From Meconema thalassinum (Eukaryota > Arthropoda > Insecta > Orthoptera > Tettigoniidae), in contig OX336392.1 in assembly GCA_946902985.2 (NCBI GenBank), positions 18,698,716-18,762,715 of the forward strand: a stretch of DNA of 64,000 nt, read 5' to 3'. Below are positions 37,604-48,023 of this stretch, in pieces (position 1 is the stretch's first letter; each line of letters opens with the position of its first letter). The notes under the pieces were generated by a model. That model ran no database searches. It was not told where the DNA came from and was given only the letters and a program-made list of their open reading frames with translations. Position numbers and translations under genes: made by a program.

Positions 37604-38599
37604 CAGGCTCCCCTTGTGCCTTAGGCTCAGTCTCCTCTTGGGAAATAGACCCAGGCTCCTCTTGGGACATAGACTCAGACTCCTCTTGGGACTTAGAACC
37701 AGGCACCTCATGGGACTTACACTCAGACTCCTCTTGGGAATTAGACTCTGGCTCCTCTTGGGACATAGGCTAAGGCTCCTCTTGGGACACAGACCCAGGC
37801 TCCTATTGGGACATAGACCCAGACTCCTCTTGGGACTTAGACTCAGGCTCTTCTTGGGACTTAGACCCAGGCTCCTCTTGGGATTTAGACTCAGACTCCT
37901 CTTGGACCTTAGACTCAGGCTCCTCTTTGGACTTTGACTCCGGCTCCACTTGGGACAAAGACCCAGGCTCCTGTTGGGACTTAGACTCAGACACCTCTTG
38001 GGACTTAGACTCAGGCTCCTTTTGGGACACAGACCCAGGCTCCTGATGGGACTTTGACGCAGGCTCCTCTTGGGACATAGACCCAGACTCCTCTTGGGAC
38101 TTAGACTCAGACTCCTCTTGGACCTTAGACTCAGGCTCCTCTTGGGACTTTGACTCCGGCTCCACTTGGGACACAGACTCAGGCTCCTCTTGGGACATAG
38201 ACCCAGGCTCCTCTTGGGACTTAGACTCAGGCTCCCCTTGGGACTTAGACTCAGAATCCTCTTGGGACTTAGACTCAAGCTCCTCTTGGGACTTAGACTC
38301 AGGCTCCTCTTGGGAAACAGACCCAGGCCCCTCTTGGGACTTAGACTCAGACTCCTGTTGGGAAATAGACTCAGGTTCCTCTTGGGACTTAGACTCAGAC
38401 TCCTCTTGGGAAATAGACTCAGGCTCCTCTTGGGACTTAGACTCCTCTTGGGACTTAGACACAGGCTCCTCTTGGGTCTTTGAATCAGGCTCCACTTGGA
38501 ACACAGACCCAGGCTCCTCTTGGGACTTTGACTCAGGCTCCTCTTGGGACTTTGACTCAGACTCCTCTTGGGACTTAAAACTCAGGCTCCTCTTGGGAC

Positions 38600-40771
38600 T
38601 TAAAACTCAGACTCCTCTTGGGACTTAAATTCAGACTCCTCTTGGGACTTAGACTCAGGCTCCTCTTGGGACTTAGACCCAGGCTCCTCTTGGGACTTAG
38701 ACTCAGGCTCCTCTTGGGACTTTGACTCAGACTCCTCTTGGGACTTAAAACTCAGGCTCCTCTTGGGACTTAGACTCAGACTCCTCTTGGGACTTAGACC
38801 CAAGCTCCTCTTGGGACTTAAACCCAGGCTCCCCTTGGGACTAAGACTTAGGCTCCTCTTGGGACTTAGACCCAGGCTCCTCTTGGGACTTAGACCCAGG
38901 CTCCTCTTGGGACTTAGACTCAGGCTCCTCTTGTGACACAGACTCAGGCTCCCCTTGGGACTTAGACTCAGGCTTCTCTTGTGACTTAAATTCAGACTCC
39001 TCTTGGGACTTAGACTCAGGCTCCTCTTGGGACTTAGACCCAGTCTCCTCTTGGGACTTAGACTCAGACTCCTCTTGGGACACAGACTCAGGCTCCTCTT
39101 CGGACTTAGACTCAGGCTCCTCTTGCGACACAGACTCAGGCTCCCCTTGGGACTTAGACTCAGGCTTCTCTTGGGACTTTGACTCAGGCTCCTCTTGGGA
39201 CTTAGACTCAGGCTCCTCTTGGGACTTAGACTCAGGCTCCTGTTGGGACTTAGACTCAGACTCCTCTTGCGACACAGACTCAGACTCCTCTTGGGACTTA
39301 GTCCCAGGCTCCTCTTGGGACTTAGACTCAGGCTCCTCATGGGACTTAGACTCAGACTCCTCTTGGGACTTAGACTCAGGCTCCTCTTGGGACTAAGACT
39401 CAGGCTCCTCTTGCGACACAGACTCAGGCTCCTCTTGGGACTTAGACGCAGGCTCCTCTTGGGACTTAGACCCAGGCTCCTCTTGGGACTTAGACTCAGA
39501 CTCCTCTTGGGACTTAGACTCAGGCTCCTCTTGGGACACATACTCAGACTCCTCTTGGGACACAGACTCAGATTCCTCTTGGGACTTAGACTCAGACTCC
39601 TCTTGGGACATAGACTCAGGCTCCTCTTGGGACGCAGACTCAGGCTCCTCTTGGGACTTAGACTCAGACCCCTCTTGCGACACAGACTCAGGCTCCTCTT
39701 GGGACATAGACTCAGGCTCCTCTTGGGACTTAGACTCGGGCCCCTCTTGGTATTTAGATTCAGGCTCCTCTTGGTACTTAGATTCAGGCTCCTCTTGGGA
39801 GTTTGACTCAGGCTCCACATGGAACACAGGCCCAGGCTCCCCTTGGGACTTAGGCTCAGACTCCTCTTGGGACTTAGACTCAGGCTCCTCTTGGGACTTA
39901 AACCCAGGCTCCCCTTGGGACTTAGACCAAGGCTCCTCTTGGGACTTAGACCCAGGCTCCTCTTGGGACTTAGACCCAGGCTCCTCTTGGGATTTAGACT
40001 CAGGCTCCTCTTGCGACACAGACTCAGGCTCCCCTTGGGACTTACACTCAGGCTTCTCTTGTGACTTAAATTCAGACTCCTCTTGGGACTTACACTCAGG
40101 CTCCTCTTGGGACTTAGACTCAGATTCCTCTTGGGACTTAGACTCAGGCTCCTCTTGGGACTTAGACTCAGGCTCCTCTTGCGACACAGACTCAGGCTCC
40201 TCTTGGGACTTAGACGCAGGCTCCTCTTGGGACTTAGACCCAGGCTCCTCTTGGGACTTAGACTCAGACTCCTCTTGGGACTGAGACTCAGGCTCCTCTT
40301 GGGACACAGTCTCAGACTCCTCTTGGGACACAGACTCAGATTCCTCTTGGCACTTAGACTCAGACTCCTCTTGGGACATAGACTCAGGCTCCTCTTGGGA
40401 CGCAGACTCAGGCTCCTATTGGGACTTAGACTCAGACCCCTCTTGCGACACAGACTCAGGCTCCTCTTGGGACTTAGACTCAGGCTCCTCTTGGGACTTA
40501 GACTCGGGCTCCTCTTGGTATTTAGATTCAGGCTCCTCTTGGTACTTAGATTCAGGCTCCTCTTGGGACTTTGACTCAGGCTCCACATGGAACACAGGCC
40601 CAGGCTCCCCTTGGGACTTAGACTCAGACTCCTCTGGGGACTTAGACTCAGGCTCCTCTTGGGACTTTGACTCAGGCTCCTCTTGGGACTTAGACTTAGG
40701 CTCCTCTTGGGACTTAGACTCAGGCTCCTCTTGGGACTTTGGCTCAGGCTCCTCTTGGGACTTAGACTCAT
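38600..40771. repeat. Nested duplications, offsets 768 and 1080 bp
   Basis: The variant TAGACGCAGG at 39443 recurs at 40211, and GACTCAGACCCC at 39661 recurs at 40429, both 768 bp (32 units) apart. The variant GTGACTTAAATTCAG ending near 39000 recurs near 40080, 1080 bp (45 units) later. Rightward, TTAGATTCCGG near 41053 recurs 288 bp (12 units) later. Confidence 0.75.
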
Positions 40772-42348
40772 GCTCCTCTTGGGACTTTGACTCAGGCTCC
40801 CCTTTGTACTTAGACTCAGGCTCCTCTTGGGACTTTGACTCAGGCTCCTCTTGGCAAACAGACCCAGGCTCCTCTTGGGACTTTGACTCAGACTCCTCTT
40901 GGGACTTAGACTCAGGCTCCTCTTGGGACACAGACCCAGGCTCCACTTGGGACACAGACTCAGGCTCCCCTTGGGACTTAGACTCAGACTCCTCTTGGGA
41001 CTTAGACTCAGGCTCCTCTTGGGACTTATACACAGGCTCCTCTTGGTACTTAGATTCCGGCTCCTCTTGGTACTTAGACACAGGCTCCTCTTGGTACTTA
41101 GACCCAGGCTCCTCTTGGGACTTAGACTCAGACTCGTCTTGGGACACAGACTCAGACTCCTCTTGGGACACAGACTCAGACTCCTCTTGGGACTTAGACT
41201 CAGGCTCCTCTTGGGACACAGACCCAGGCTCCACTTGGGACACAGACTCAGGCTCCTCTTGGGACTTAGACTCAGACTCCTCTTGGGACTTAGACTCAGG
41301 CTCCTCTTGGGACTTAGACACAGGCTCCTCTTGGTACTTAGATTCCGGCTCCTCTTGGTACTTAGACACAGGCTCCTCTTGGTACTTAGACCCAGGCTCC
41401 TCTTGGGACTTAGACTCAGACTCCTCTTGAGACACAGACTCAGACTCCTCTTGGGACACAGACTCAGACTCCTCTTGGGACTTAGGCCCAGGCTCCCTTT
41501 GGGAGTTAGAATCAGGCTCCTCTTGGGACTTAGACACAGGCTCCTATTCGCACGTAGACACAGACTCCTCTTGGGTAAAAGTCTAAGGCTCCTCTCGGGA
41601 ATTAAACTCAGGCTCCTCTTGGGACTTAGACTCAGACTCCTCTTGGGACTTATACTCAGGCTCCTCTTGGGATTTAGACAGGCTCCAATTGGGTCATAGA
41701 CACAGGCTCGTCTTGGGACTTTGACACAGGCTCCTCTTGGGACGTAGAATCAGACTCCTCTTGGGCCTTAGATTCAGGGTTCCCTTGGGACTTAAACACA
41801 GGCTCCTCTTGGAACTTAGACACAGGCTCCTCTTTGTACTTAGACACAGGCTCCTCTTGGGACTTAGACTCAGGCTCCTCTTGGGACATAGACTCAGGCT
41901 CCCTTTGGGACTTAAACACAGGCTCCTCTTGGTGCTTAGACACAGGCTCCTCTTGGGACTTAGACTCAGGCTCCATTTGGGACATAGACTCAGGCTCCCT
42001 TTGGGACAGACTCAGGCTCCTCTTGAGACTTAGACCCAGGCTCCCTTTGGGACTTAGACTCAGGCTCCTCTTGGGACATAGACCCAGGCTCCTCTTGGGA
42101 CTTAGACTCAGGCTCCCCTTGGGTCATAGACCCAGGCTCCTCTTGGGACTTAGACTCAGGCTCCTCTTGGAACTTAAACTCAGACTCTTCTTGGGACTTT
42201 GACTCAGGCTCCTCTTGGGACCTTGACTCAGGCTCCACTTGGGACACAGTCCCCACCTCCTCTTGGGACATAGACTCAGACTCCTCTTGGGACTTAGACT
42301 CAGGCTCCTCTCGGTACACAGTCCCAGGCTCCTCTTGGGACTTGGACT

Positions 42349-42386
42349 CATGGTCCGCGAGGAAGTGTTGCAATCTTATTTGACTG
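42349..42386. repeat. Spacer 17, left part (interrupted)
   Basis: Reads CATGGTCCGCGAGG through TTTGACTG and is then cut by the retrotransposon. The spacer resumes at 48208 with GACTGTGTCAGTAAGG. GACTG is present on both sides as the target duplication. The CCGCGAGG change is private to this copy. Confidence 0.95.
42382..42386. other. Target-site duplication, left (GACTG)
   Basis: GACTG directly before the 5' LTR matches the five bases directly after the 3' LTR. Five bases is the usual duplication length for BEL/Pao integrases. Confidence 0.93.
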
Positions 42387-42570
42387 TGTTGTGTTGGCAG
42401 TAAGCACAAGAGTGTAGTGCAGTATCTTTGACATAGTCTTTGAGATCAGTGAAGTTCAGTGTCAAAAACAATGTGGTGTGTGTCGTGTGAATTGTGAATC
42501 TTTCCACAACAAATAATAAAATATGCATTCTAGAGGAGTCTATGTGATTTATTAAGAAGTGAACCTAACA
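42387..42570 (+). repeat. 5' LTR of the BEL/Pao element
   Basis: 184 bp, TGTTGTG to CCTAACA, with the terminal inverted bases TGTT/AACA. A polyadenylation signal AATAAA lies at 42515-42520. I see no TATA box. Two TCAGT motifs (42446 and 42456) could act as initiator-type start sites, which is weak inference. It differs from the 3' LTR by T versus C in GGCAG(T/C)AAGC and by G versus A in CAAT(G/A)TGG. For this class the LTR is short. Confidence 0.95.
42515..42520 (+). promoter_or_regulatory. Polyadenylation signal, 5' LTR
   Basis: AATAAA, the copy of the functional 3' LTR signal. Confidence 0.6.
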
Positions 42571-42575
42571 TTTTA

Positions 42576-42593
42576 TGGCGACCGTGACAGGAC
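42576..42593 (+). promoter_or_regulatory. tRNA primer-binding site
   Basis: TGGCGACCGTGACAGGAC lies five bases after the 5' LTR. TGG pairs with a tRNA CCA end. The complement, ending CACGGTCGCCA, would fit the acceptor stem and T-arm of an arginine tRNA. That assignment is from memory and should be checked against a tRNA set. Confidence 0.8.
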
Positions 42594-42628
42594 TCATTCA
42601 TAGTAAAAGGCTCCCGTGAAGAAAGAAG

Positions 42629-45412
42629 ATGGAAAGACTCGCTAAAGAAAGAACCGTAAAGCGGCGGTTATTTACGCGCTCACACGATCAACTAATGGCG
42701 TTGTTAGAAGATGATCAAACTGAAACGGAAAATGTGCAAGTGCAACTTGAAATCCTTCAAGAAAAGTATGATGATATCTCTAATTTAGATGGATTAATAT
42801 TTCAACAGATGATAGACGACGAGTGTGAGGATGACGAAATAGAAACGGAATGTGAATCAGCTGATGATTACAAACACAAATTCCTTAGCTGTAGAACAAA
42901 AGCAACACGTTTTATGAATCCCGTTGTTTCCATTACCCCTCCACAAAGTGTAGTGAATGACAATGTTTGTGATAAAAAGAAATATAGACTTCCAAGAATA
43001 GAATTCAAGAAATTTTCTGGTGAAATAATTGATTGGTTATATTTTTGGAGCCAGTTCCGTAAAATTCACGAGGATGAGGACATTGGGAAGGAAGATAAAT
43101 TCCAATATTTAATTCAGGCTATGACAGAAGGTTCCAGAGCATATGAATTAGTTACTAGTTTTCCACCCACTGCCGAGAATTATGACAAAGCTATAGAGAG
43201 TCTTCAAGCTCGATTTGGTAGAGAGGACTTGCTGGTGGAAGTTTATGTTCGTGAATTGCTCAAACTAGTATTGACGAATGCAGTCAATTCCAAAGAAAGG
43301 CCAACACTGAGTAGCTTGTATGATAAATTAGAGTCTCATTTCAGATCGCTGGAAAGTTTAGGCGTTACTACAGAAAAATGTACTGCAATGCTGTATCCCC
43401 TAATTGAATCATCTTTGCCAGAAGACCTATTAAGAGCATGGCAGAGGAATACTTCCTTCAGGTGTGATTCCATATCCAAAGATCGTTTGCAGCAGCAGCT
43501 CATGGCTTTTCTTCAAAATGAAGTAGTAAGTGAAGAAAGAATTTCATTGGCTATGAAAGGGTTTAGTATTAGCACATCCCAAGGATCTAAGATTAAGGGA
43601 GACAAGAAACCAAGGGATGTAATTGAACCAAATATACCTACTGCTTCTGCTTTGTTTGCTGATGTTTCTAAGAGACAGGAGTGTGTTTTTTGTCTTAAAC
43701 CTCATTCGAGCCCAGAGTGCATTAAAGCTCAAAAAATGACTGTAGGGGAGAAAAGGAAAATCTTAACTGATAAACACTGTTGCTTCAATTGTTTAAAGAA
43801 GGGCCATGCAAGTAGAGCTTGTAAATCGATTGTCAGGTGCATTGTTTGTGGTGGTAAACATGTGGTATTAATGTGTTATAAGCTCCGTGACAAAGAAAAT
43901 GAAAGTGTGTCCAAACAGAATTACGAGGGAGACAGGAATTTGGTTCTCCAGGATGTCAATAATGTGGATAAGGCTTTAGCTAATGTGTCTTGTTCTCCTG
44001 AGGTGTACTTGCAAACCCTGGCAGTTGTCGTTAAAGGAAAGGGTAAACAAAAAACTGTACGAGCTGTCATTGATACTGGGTCTACTAAATCCTACATTGC
44101 ACGTGACCTAGCCGAAGAAATGGGGTATCAGTCAATCAGGAAGGAAACGTTAATACATTCCTTGTTTGGTGGAGTACGTTCTCGAGAAGCAAAATACGAC
44201 TGTTACAGAATAAGTTTAAAGCGATTGGAGGGAAACTATTCCAAGGAGCTGGAAGTTTTAAGCCAATATATTATTTGTGAAGATGTCCCATATATTAAGA
44301 ATGGTTCTTGGAGTGAGGAGATAAGGGATCTGAAAATATGTTTCACTGATGTACGAGAGCGAGGGCCTGTGCAGATTCTGATTGGGGCCGATAAGGCGGG
44401 TGAACTGCTCACTGGGAGGAAACATCAACTAAAATGTGGCCTAGTTTTGGTGGAGACTTCCCTAGGGTGGACACTAATGGGAAAAGTCATAGGTAACAAG
44501 GCCCAAAGGGATTCGGCATCATTATTAGTGTCATCATTGTTTTCCCACCATACAAGAACTTCTGATCTCTGGGACTTAGAAATTCTTGGAATTACTGACC
44601 CTGTTGTGAAAGAATCTATCGTCGAGAGGAATGAGCGTGTTAGAAATAACTTCCTTGAGACTGCACGACTAAATGAAGATAACAGATATGAAGTGTGTCT
44701 GCCTTGGAGTGAACAACATCCACCTCTCCCTGACAACAGAGAAATTGCTCAGCACAGATTAGAAATCACTACAAAGAAACTACAAGCTGAACAACATTAT
44801 CAGGAGTATGATAATGTCTTACGAAGTTGGTTGGAGCAAGGAATAATCGAGAGGGTACCTGAAGAAGAACTGAAGAATAGTGGACACTATCTACCTCACC
44901 GACCTGTCTTCAAAGAAAACAGCACCACCAAGATCAGGCCTGTTTTTGATGCCTCGGCGAAGCAGAGAAACGCACCATCTCTGAACGAATGTATTGAAAA
45001 AGGCCCTAACTTCATAGAGTTGATCCCTAGTGCGCTACTGAAGTTCAGAGAAAATGAGATCGGTGTGACGGCTGATGTAGAAAAAGCATTTCTTCATATA
45101 AGTGTCAATCCTAGAGACCGTGATTTTCTGAGATTCTTTTGGTGGGAGGAGGAATGTACAGGGAAGGTAGAAGTGTTCCGTCACAATAGAGTTGTCTTTG
45201 GACTTGCATGTTCTCCGTTCCTATTGTCGGCAACCATCAAACTCCACTTGAACGAGTTGAAGAGACAAACAGTCGATAATAGTTCCTACTCAACTTCAAC
45301 AATAGAAAGATTGGAAGAATGTTTTTATGTGGATAACTGTGCCATTAGTGTTAACAACAGAAATGACCTTCATTCATTCATTCATGCGAGAGGCAAGCAT
45401 AATAATGGATAA
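42629..45412 (+). CDS. Gag, protease and reverse transcriptase (N-terminal 927 aa of Gag-Pol)
   Basis: First open frame of the element. Residues ~1-120 are charged and acidic. About 125-210 carry a DUF1759-like Gag region (FKKFSGEIIDWLYFW). Three zinc knuckles follow, at C352-C364, C385-C398 (canonical CX2CX4HX4C) and C404-C416. The aspartic protease begins near 460 with its catalytic DTGS at D482 and a DUF1758-like continuation to ~630. Reverse transcriptase follows: FDAS at ~773, the first catalytic Asp in ADVEKAF (D816), and YVDN with D902. The second Asp of the usual YVDD is Asn here. The last ~9 residues after HSFIH are out-of-frame sequence. The start is the first ATG after the primer site, preceded by GAAGAAAGA. 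Confidence 0.92.
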   Translation: MERLAKERTVKRRLFTRSHDQLMALLEDDQTETENVQVQLEILQEKYDDISNLDGLIFQQMIDDECEDDEIETECESADDYKHKFLSCRTKATRFMNPVVSITPPQSVVNDNVCDKKKYRLPRIEFKKFSGEIIDWLYFWSQFRKIHEDEDIGKEDKFQYLIQAMTEGSRAYELVTSFPPTAENYDKAIESLQARFGREDLLVEVYVRELLKLVLTNAVNSKERPTLSSLYDKLESHFRSLESLGVTTEKCTAMLYPLIESSLPEDLLRAWQRNTSFRCDSISKDRLQQQLMAFLQNEVVSEERISLAMKGFSISTSQGSKIKGDKKPRDVIEPNIPTASALFADVSKRQECVFCLKPHSSPECIKAQKMTVGEKRKILTDKHCCFNCLKKGHASRACKSIVRCIVCGGKHVVLMCYKLRDKENESVSKQNYEGDRNLVLQDVNNVDKALANVSCSPEVYLQTLAVVVKGKGKQKTVRAVIDTGSTKSYIARDLAEEMGYQSIRKETLIHSLFGGVRSREAKYDCYRISLKRLEGNYSKELEVLSQYIICEDVPYIKNGSWSEEIRDLKICFTDVRERGPVQILIGADKAGELLTGRKHQLKCGLVLVETSLGWTLMGKVIGNKAQRDSASLLVSSLFSHHTRTSDLWDLEILGITDPVVKESIVERNERVRNNFLETARLNEDNRYEVCLPWSEQHPPLPDNREIAQHRLEITTKKLQAEQHYQEYDNVLRSWLEQGIIERVPEEELKNSGHYLPHRPVFKENSTTKIRPVFDASAKQRNAPSLNECIEKGPNFIELIPSALLKFRENEIGVTADVEKAFLHISVNPRDRDFLRFFWWEEECTGKVEVFRHNRVVFGLACSPFLLSATIKLHLNELKRQTVDNSSYSTSTIERLEECFYVDNCAISVNNRNDLHSFIHARGKHNNG

Positions 45413-47927
45413 GGCATCTTTCAATCTCCGAGGGTGGGAGTATTCTCAGGATGGTACAGCTGAAAATCTTACTCATGTGCTAGGGCTCATTTGGAATAAA
45501 GGAGAAGATACCATTGAACTGAATCTAACTCATGTTAACGATTTCAAATATGATGTAATCACTAAAAGAGCTATACTAGGAGCTGCACATAAGGTGTTTG
45601 ACCCTATTGGCTTCGCATGTCCGGTATTTCTCTGTCCAAAATTAATCTTGCAAGAACTATGGGCCACTGACTTGGGTTGGGACACCAGAGTAGACGAAAC
45701 AACAAAGAGAAGATTCATGAAGTGGTTGGCAGAACTACCTCAGCTGTCTGAGATTAAGATTCCTAGATGTTTGATCGGTAGTGTCCAGTCGGTTGAAGAT
45801 ATATCTCTTCACGTGTTCTGCGACGCCAGTCAAACTGCGTATGCTGCAGTTATATTCTTGCAAATACAGAGGGTTGACAATATAGAGCTACGATTTGTAC
45901 AAGCCAAGACAAGAGTGGCACCCAAGAAGAGTATCACCATACCACGCCTGGAATTATTAGCAGCTACAATAGGGGTTCGACTAGTGACGTCAGTACTGCC
46001 AACATTAACTGCAAAAGAAATCGTTACTTATTATTGGAGTGACTCGTCGACTGTGTTGTCCTGGATCAAGTTAGACGAACCTTGGGGGACCTTCGTGTGG
46101 AACAGAGTGCAAGAAATTCGAAGACTGTCCAAAATAGAACAGTGGCGGCATGTTCCAGGAACCATGAATCCGGCTGACCTGGCATCAAGGGGATGTAGCA
46201 CAAAACAGTTACTTCAACTGAGATGGTGGGAAGGGCCAAAATGGCTAAAACAATCCACTACACAATGGCCTAGCCCCGAAATTTCAACAAACGATGATGA
46301 AGTCTTCCAAGAAGGAAAAAAGAAAGTCAACACTATGACTGTGTTAGAAGACAAGTCCAATACCCAAGAATGGCACCTTGACTATTTCTCAAGTTTCCGT
46401 AGAACAGTTCGTATGATAGGATGGATCTTGAGGTTTCTGTATAATTGTCGACAGAAAAATAATAGAAGAACTACCGAACTATCCATTGAAGAAACCACAG
46501 AAGCAGAAAAAGTCGTGATGAAGTTCATACAAAAGGAGTGTTTTGTTGGTGAAAAGGATGAAAGATTCAACTCACTATGTGTTTTCATGGATGATGTGGG
46601 AGTGATGAGACTGAAAACGAAAATTATATCGCGCAAAGATGATTATGATTTCCGTTGTCCTGCTATCCTTCCTGCGAAGCATACAGCAGTTCACGCTCTC
46701 ATTAGGGAGAAGCACAAAGACTTATGTCATGCCGGAACCCAGATTCTGCTCAGTGGGCTCAGACAGAAATATTGGATCCTTGGAGGAAGGAGAACGGTGA
46801 AGGGTGCAATTAAAACATGTGTTGTCTGCAGGAGGTACCATGGAAAACATCTTGAAGCAGAACGAACTCATCTCCCCATAGACAGAGTAAGAGAAGCTTC
46901 AATTTTTGAAATAACAGGGGTCGACTTTGCCGGGCCTCTGATTTTGAAAGGTGGAGAGAAAGCCTGGGTCTGTCTGTTCACGTGTGCGTTTTTTCGTGCA
47001 GTACACCTGGAGCTAGTAACATCTTTGGCTACTGCAACATTCCTCGAAGCTTTTCGGCGCTTCGTGTCCAGACGTGGAAGGCCAATGATTGTCTATAGTG
47101 ACAATGGGACAAACTTTCAAGGCACCTGCAATATGTTGGAGACAATTCAGTGGGATAAAATTGCTGAATATAGTTCTGTACACCAAATAAAATGGAAATT
47201 CAATCCTCCCACTGCAGCATGGTGGGGAGGATGGTGGGAGAGGCTGATTGGTGTCCTCAAACAAATGCTCAGGAAAGTTCTGGGAAAGCCATATCTGTCG
47301 TACCAAGAAATGATGACTGTTCTGTGTGACATTGAAGCAGTCATGAATTCACGACCACTTACTTACCTGTCCAATGATGGAGAAGACTTGATGGCTATCA
47401 CCCCTGCAATGTTCCTACAGGAAGTCAAGGAGATTGGAATGCCCGATATCGACATGATAGAGGACATAAAACTTGACAGAAGATTCAGGTACAGACAGAA
47501 AGTAAAGGAAAAATTAAGGGTAAGATTCAGGAATGAATATCTTGGACAGCTAATACAGAAGAACCACATTAGGAAAAGTCATCACATACCCTGCGTAGGT
47601 GAAGTAGTACTGGTAGCCAGTGACAACACGAAGAGACTAGACTGGCCGCTGGCAAGAGTGACGGAGGTCATCCCTGGCAAAGGTGGTGTCGTGAGAGTTG
47701 TTCGCTTGGTGACTACAAAAGGAGAGCTAATGAGGCCAGTACAGAGGGTGTATCCACTTGAAGTGACATCTGGAGAAGATCATGCTTTAAGACTGCAAGT
47801 TGAGCGGAATGAAAATGAGAAGAAGGAGAAAAATCCAAAAATGGTTAAACCATCTACTAATACTTCTGATCTCATCAAAACCAGTAGTGGGAGAGTGGTG
47901 GTTAAACCAAAGAGATATTTTGAGTGA
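45327..47927 (+). CDS. Pol C-terminal part: end of RT, RNase H, integrase
   Basis: Second open frame, homologous to Pol only from about 45384, so the nominal start is not a real initiation codon. Residues counted from 45327: end of reverse transcriptase (FNLRGWEYS) at ~30-40; RNase H with acidic residues D166 (CDAS), E209 (LELLA), D239 (WSDSS) and D284 (NPADLASRG); integrase zinc finger with H456/H463 and C498/C501; integrase core with D533 (VDFAGP), D592 (YSDNGTNF) and E638 (WWERLIG), i.e. 45 residues between the last two. A DUF5641-like C-terminal region (WPLARVTEVIPG) and a basic tail follow. All visible RNase H and integrase catalytic residues are present. Translation of this part would need a frame correction upstream. 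Confidence 0.92.
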   Translation: MWITVPLVLTTEMTFIHSFMREASIIMDKASFNLRGWEYSQDGTAENLTHVLGLIWNKGEDTIELNLTHVNDFKYDVITKRAILGAAHKVFDPIGFACPVFLCPKLILQELWATDLGWDTRVDETTKRRFMKWLAELPQLSEIKIPRCLIGSVQSVEDISLHVFCDASQTAYAAVIFLQIQRVDNIELRFVQAKTRVAPKKSITIPRLELLAATIGVRLVTSVLPTLTAKEIVTYYWSDSSTVLSWIKLDEPWGTFVWNRVQEIRRLSKIEQWRHVPGTMNPADLASRGCSTKQLLQLRWWEGPKWLKQSTTQWPSPEISTNDDEVFQEGKKKVNTMTVLEDKSNTQEWHLDYFSSFRRTVRMIGWILRFLYNCRQKNNRRTTELSIEETTEAEKVVMKFIQKECFVGEKDERFNSLCVFMDDVGVMRLKTKIISRKDDYDFRCPAILPAKHTAVHALIREKHKDLCHAGTQILLSGLRQKYWILGGRRTVKGAIKTCVVCRRYHGKHLEAERTHLPIDRVREASIFEITGVDFAGPLILKGGEKAWVCLFTCAFFRAVHLELVTSLATATFLEAFRRFVSRRGRPMIVYSDNGTNFQGTCNMLETIQWDKIAEYSSVHQIKWKFNPPTAAWWGGWWERLIGVLKQMLRKVLGKPYLSYQEMMTVLCDIEAVMNSRPLTYLSNDGEDLMAITPAMFLQEVKEIGMPDIDMIEDIKLDRRFRYRQKVKEKLRVRFRNEYLGQLIQKNHIRKSHHIPCVGEVVLVASDNTKRLDWPLARVTEVIPGKGGVVRVVRLVTTKGELMRPVQRVYPLEVTSGEDHALRLQVERNENEKKEKNPKMVKPSTNTSDLIKTSSGRVVVKPKRYFE
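45371..45386. repeat. CATT tetranucleotide run at the pol frame break
   Basis: Three CATT copies followed by CATG. The upstream frame (stop at 45412) and the downstream frame (open to 47927) overlap here. A gain of four bases is 1 modulo 3, which matches the direction of the frame change. Confidence 0.8.
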
Positions 47928-48011
47928 CTTATTTATTTCTGTGTTCATTTATTATGTGAAAATATATGTGTTATGTTATTTTATTGTTTTGTTGAGTTGT
48001 TTCCACAACTC
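47928..48011 (+). other. Untranslated 3' region of the element
   Basis: T-rich sequence between the pol stop and the purine-rich tract. No open frame of note and no envelope gene. Confidence 0.7.
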
Positions 48012-48023
48012 AAGGTGGGAGAA
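48012..48023 (+). promoter_or_regulatory. Polypurine tract
   Basis: AAGGTGGGAGAA directly precedes the 3' LTR. It is purine throughout except for one T, and sits where plus-strand DNA synthesis is primed in LTR elements. Confidence 0.85.

Larger units (their letters stand above)
34402..41553. repeat. Higher-order block A7
   Basis: A 7152-bp block with spacers at 35076 and 37559. The anchor has an intermediate form (CTCTGGGTAAAAG). From 38600 to 40771 it consists of nested duplications with offsets of 768 and 1080 bp. Confidence 0.75.
1..42381. repeat. 24-bp minisatellite array, left part
   Basis: Nearly every position belongs to a 24-bp unit composed of the hexamers GACTCA, GGCTCC, TCTTGG and GACTTA. 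The commonest variants change GACTCA to GACCCA or GACACA, GGCTCC to GACTCC, the following TCT to CTT, ACT or CCT, and GACTTA to GACATA or GACACA. Shortened 18-bp units (lacking one hexamer) and 21-bp units recur, and single-base length changes also occur. The consensus is about 54% G+C and has no CpG. Four of six frames of the consensus lack stops, giving long meaningless open frames of WDLDSGSS, LRLLLGLR, KSQEEPES and SPKRSLSL type. Apart from the spacer cores, the anchors and two 57-bp inserts I find no unique sequence here. It is probably satellite or minisatellite DNA; a repeated exon cannot be excluded. Confidence 0.95.
42629..47927 (+). pseudogene. gag-pol: BEL/Pao gag-pol, disrupted by a frameshift
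   Basis: The element should encode one polyprotein. Here the frame beginning at the ATG at 42629 runs through Gag, protease and most of reverse transcriptase, then ends at 45412. The rest of pol continues in another frame (+1) to a stop at 47927. The change falls within 45371-45386, a CATT tetranucleotide run, just after the reverse transcriptase YVDN motif. Gain of one CATT copy by replication slippage would explain it. No stop codon or other frame change is visible elsewhere, so this may be the only inactivating lesion. BEL/Pao elements normally use a single frame, which makes programmed frameshifting at this site unlikely. Confidence 0.9.

Noticed and set aside
1..42381. Long open frames (KSQEEPES, SPKRSLSL, WDLDSGSS, LRLLLGLR types) as protein genes
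   Set aside because: They overlap on both strands and in four frames, arise from a stop-free 24-bp unit, lack unique N- or C-terminal domains, many begin at TTG or at random ATGs, and near-identical blocks differ in which frames are open (for example the stop created at 7138).
41990..42409. Minus-strand open frame running from the 5' LTR into the array
   Set aside because: It is a chance fusion of LTR sequence and array frame created by the insertion.
43544..43732. Antisense open frames inside the retrotransposon (also 44425-44736, 45530-45718, 46382-46636, 47013-47569)
   Set aside because: Short shadows of the Gag-Pol coding strand, with no recognisable domain.
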